DNA of 6,875 nt. Source: Chlamydiota bacterium (GTDB lineage Bacteria; Chlamydiota; Chlamydiia; Chlamydiales; Rhabdochlamydiaceae). The stretch lies in assembly GCA_013041585.1 (NCBI GenBank), contig JABEVM010000110.1:1-6875 (forward strand), written 5' to 3'. Below are positions 6,164 to 6,875 of this stretch, piece by piece. The notes under the pieces are model-generated. The model had not been told where the DNA came from and did not search any database. It saw only the letters and a program-made list of their open reading frames with translations. Numbering within the stretch: position 1 is the stretch's first letter; each line of letters starts with the position of its first letter. The position numbers were made by a program, and so were the translations under genes.

Positions 6164-6625
6164 ATGAACATTAAAAGTGAAAGACTCAAAAAATTTGAAA
6201 ATGAATTACATGATCTTGAGCAGTGGCTAAAACTTGGCCTTGTTCCTAAAAAAGATATTGAAAAACATAAAGAAGAGATGCACGCAATCCGAGATAAGAT
6301 CGATGAAGAAAAAGTACGCCTTCGTTATTTAAAAGAGCACGGCGAAGTAGAAGAGTATACCGTTCCGAAACGCTCTGCCCAAGCAAGGGGCGCCTATCAC
6401 GAGCCGCAAAGTATGCCGGAAATGGACATCAACGACGAAGGTCTTACAGATGCCGGCCTTGATATGGAAACTGAATCCTATGACACAGAGACATCAATCA
6501 GCGAAGAAACTGAAGAGGCCGATGAAGAAAAATCCGCTGTGGAAGAAGATGACGACGATCCATACAGCGACAAAAACCGCTGGCGCCGTGGTGTGTTAGA
6601 GGATCCTGACAACCGTGATTGGTAA
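6164..6625 (+). CDS. Conserved-type hypothetical protein: N-terminal coiled coil, acidic middle, charged C-terminal tail
   Basis: 153 residues, function not recognised. By position beside sucA and a HemN/HemW gene it looks like the counterpart of the uncharacterised chlamydial CT053 family; this is synteny from memory, not an alignment. Residues about 1-60 are highly charged with regularly spaced Leu/Ile/Val and should form a helical hairpin or coiled coil, broken near GLVP (25-28). Residues 86-132 are very acidic (23 Asp/Glu out of 47, one Lys) and probably disordered, ending in four Asp. The last 21 residues change character: aromatic and basic, PYSDKNRWRRG then VLEDPDNRDW, which looks like a short binding motif. 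There is no signal peptide, membrane segment or cysteine. The ATG at 6164 is preferred over the TTG at 6146 on its ribosome binding site. The end overlaps the hemW-like start by 11 nt. I recall CT053 listed as a candidate type III secretion substrate, which should be verified. Confidence 0.85.
   Translation: MNIKSERLKKFENELHDLEQWLKLGLVPKKDIEKHKEEMHAIRDKIDEEKVRLRYLKEHGEVEEYTVPKRSAQARGAYHEPQSMPEMDINDEGLTDAGLDMETESYDTETSISEETEEADEEKSAVEEDDDDPYSDKNRWRRGVLEDPDNRDW
6598..6603 (+). promoter_or_regulatory. Candidate ribosome binding site of the HemW/HemN-like gene
   Basis: AGAGGA lies inside the 3' end of the coiled-coil gene, 11 nt before the GTG at 6615. The spacing is a little long. No ATG or TTG exists in frame between the upstream in-frame stop (6597-6599) and the first conserved motif, so GTG is the best start available. 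Confidence 0.45.
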
Positions 6626-6875
6626 CATTTCCTCGAATGAGGAAATAAGTCTTTATTTTCACATTCCCTTTTGTAGACACAAGTGTCCCTATTGCCATTT
6701 TTTTGTCCTTCCAAACAAACAAGACCTCCACGCCCTCTTTTTGCAATCTCTTCTCCTAGAATGGCAACAAAAGCTCCCCCTCCTCTACGGAAAAACCATC
6801 GTCTCGATCTACTTTGGAGGCGGCACCCCATCTCTTCTTGAAGAAAAATCGGTCCACATGATTTTAGAATGGATA
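6615..6875 (+). CDS. Radical-SAM HemW/HemN-like protein (5' part, runs off the window)
   Basis: The first 87 codons of a radical-SAM protein of the oxygen-independent coproporphyrinogen oxidase family. The core is SLYFHIPFC-RHK-CPYCHFF, with C20, C24 and C27 in the CxxxCxxC pattern that binds a [4Fe-4S] cluster and S-adenosylmethionine, then the SAM-contacting IYFGGGTPSLL at about 64-74. True HemN enzymes carry a fourth cysteine right after the cluster motif (CxxCxC); here it is CxxCHF, which is closer to HemW, a heme-binding chaperone often annotated as hemN. The rest of the gene, including the HemN C-terminal domain, is outside the window. The likely start is GTG at 6615, giving an 11-nt overlap with the upstream gene and suggesting translational coupling; CTG at 6606 is a remote alternative. 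Chlamydial genomes annotate the syntenic gene as hemN_1. Confidence 0.88.
   Translation, partial: MIGNISSNEEISLYFHIPFCRHKCPYCHFFVLPNKQDLHALFLQSLLLEWQQKLPLLYGKTIVSIYFGGGTPSLLEEKSVHMILEWI
6627..6646 (+). repeat. 8-bp stem-loop just after the coiled-coil stop codon, inside the hemW-like start
   Basis: ATTTCCTC (6627-6634) and GAGGAAAT (6639-6646) pair perfectly around a GAAT loop. The stem begins 1 nt after the stop codon ending at 6625 and lies in codons 5-11 of the HemW-like gene. There is no T-run directly after it, so it is not a standard terminator. It may affect translation or mRNA processing at the gene junction. Confidence 0.5.

Noticed and set aside
6478..6831. A 117-codon minus-strand open frame at the right edge
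   Set aside because: It runs opposite the acidic segment of the coiled-coil gene and the hemW-like start. Its poly-Ser stretch is the complement of the Asp/Glu-rich codons.

Overview
The window holds six protein-coding genes on about 6.9 kb of moderately AT-rich DNA, almost all coding. Five are complete and one runs off the right edge. The most likely source is a member of the Chlamydiota, probably an environmental (Parachlamydia/Waddlia/Simkania-like) lineage. This rests on gene order: a HemN/HemW-family gene, a small acidic coiled-coil protein, then sucA and sucB. From memory it matches the C. trachomatis CT052-CT053-CT054-CT055 neighbourhood. No database search was possible, so the taxon is an inference of moderate strength.

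Layout. At the left, on the + strand (15-587), is an A-type iron-sulfur carrier (HesB/IscA/SufA family) fused behind an N-terminal DUF1858-type CxxC domain. It converges on, and overlaps by 4 bp, a three-gene minus-strand block read right to left: sucA (5920-3173), sucB (3130-1994) and lpd (1984-584). These are the E1, E2 and E3 components of the 2-oxoglutarate dehydrogenase complex. The gaps are 42 and 9 nt, so the block is almost certainly one operon, and the lpd ribosome binding site overlaps the sucB stop codon. A 243-bp divergent intergenic region (5921-6163) carries a good sigma-70-like promoter for sucA and several inverted repeats. To its right, on the + strand, lie a 153-residue acidic coiled-coil protein of unknown function (6164-6625) and the first 87 codons of a radical-SAM HemW/HemN-like protein (from 6615). 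Those two overlap by 11 nt.

How the genes fit together. E1o decarboxylates 2-oxoglutarate with ThDP, E2o transfers the succinyl group from its lipoyl arm to CoA, and E3 reoxidises the lipoyl arm, making NADH. E3 probably also serves other lipoyl-dependent complexes. SucB lacks a recognisable peripheral subunit-binding domain, as in the mitochondrial DLST type, so E3 attachment may depend on E1o or an adaptor. The flanking genes concern Fe-S cluster delivery and a [4Fe-4S] radical-SAM protein linked to heme, so the region is core energy and cofactor metabolism. No mobile element, tRNA, rRNA, CRISPR array or intrinsic terminator was recognised. There is no clear evidence of a wholly new system. 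The points most worth a second look are the DUF1858-carrier fusion, the missing E3-binding domain in SucB, the acidic coiled-coil protein, and the inverted repeats around the divergent promoter region and that protein's gene.
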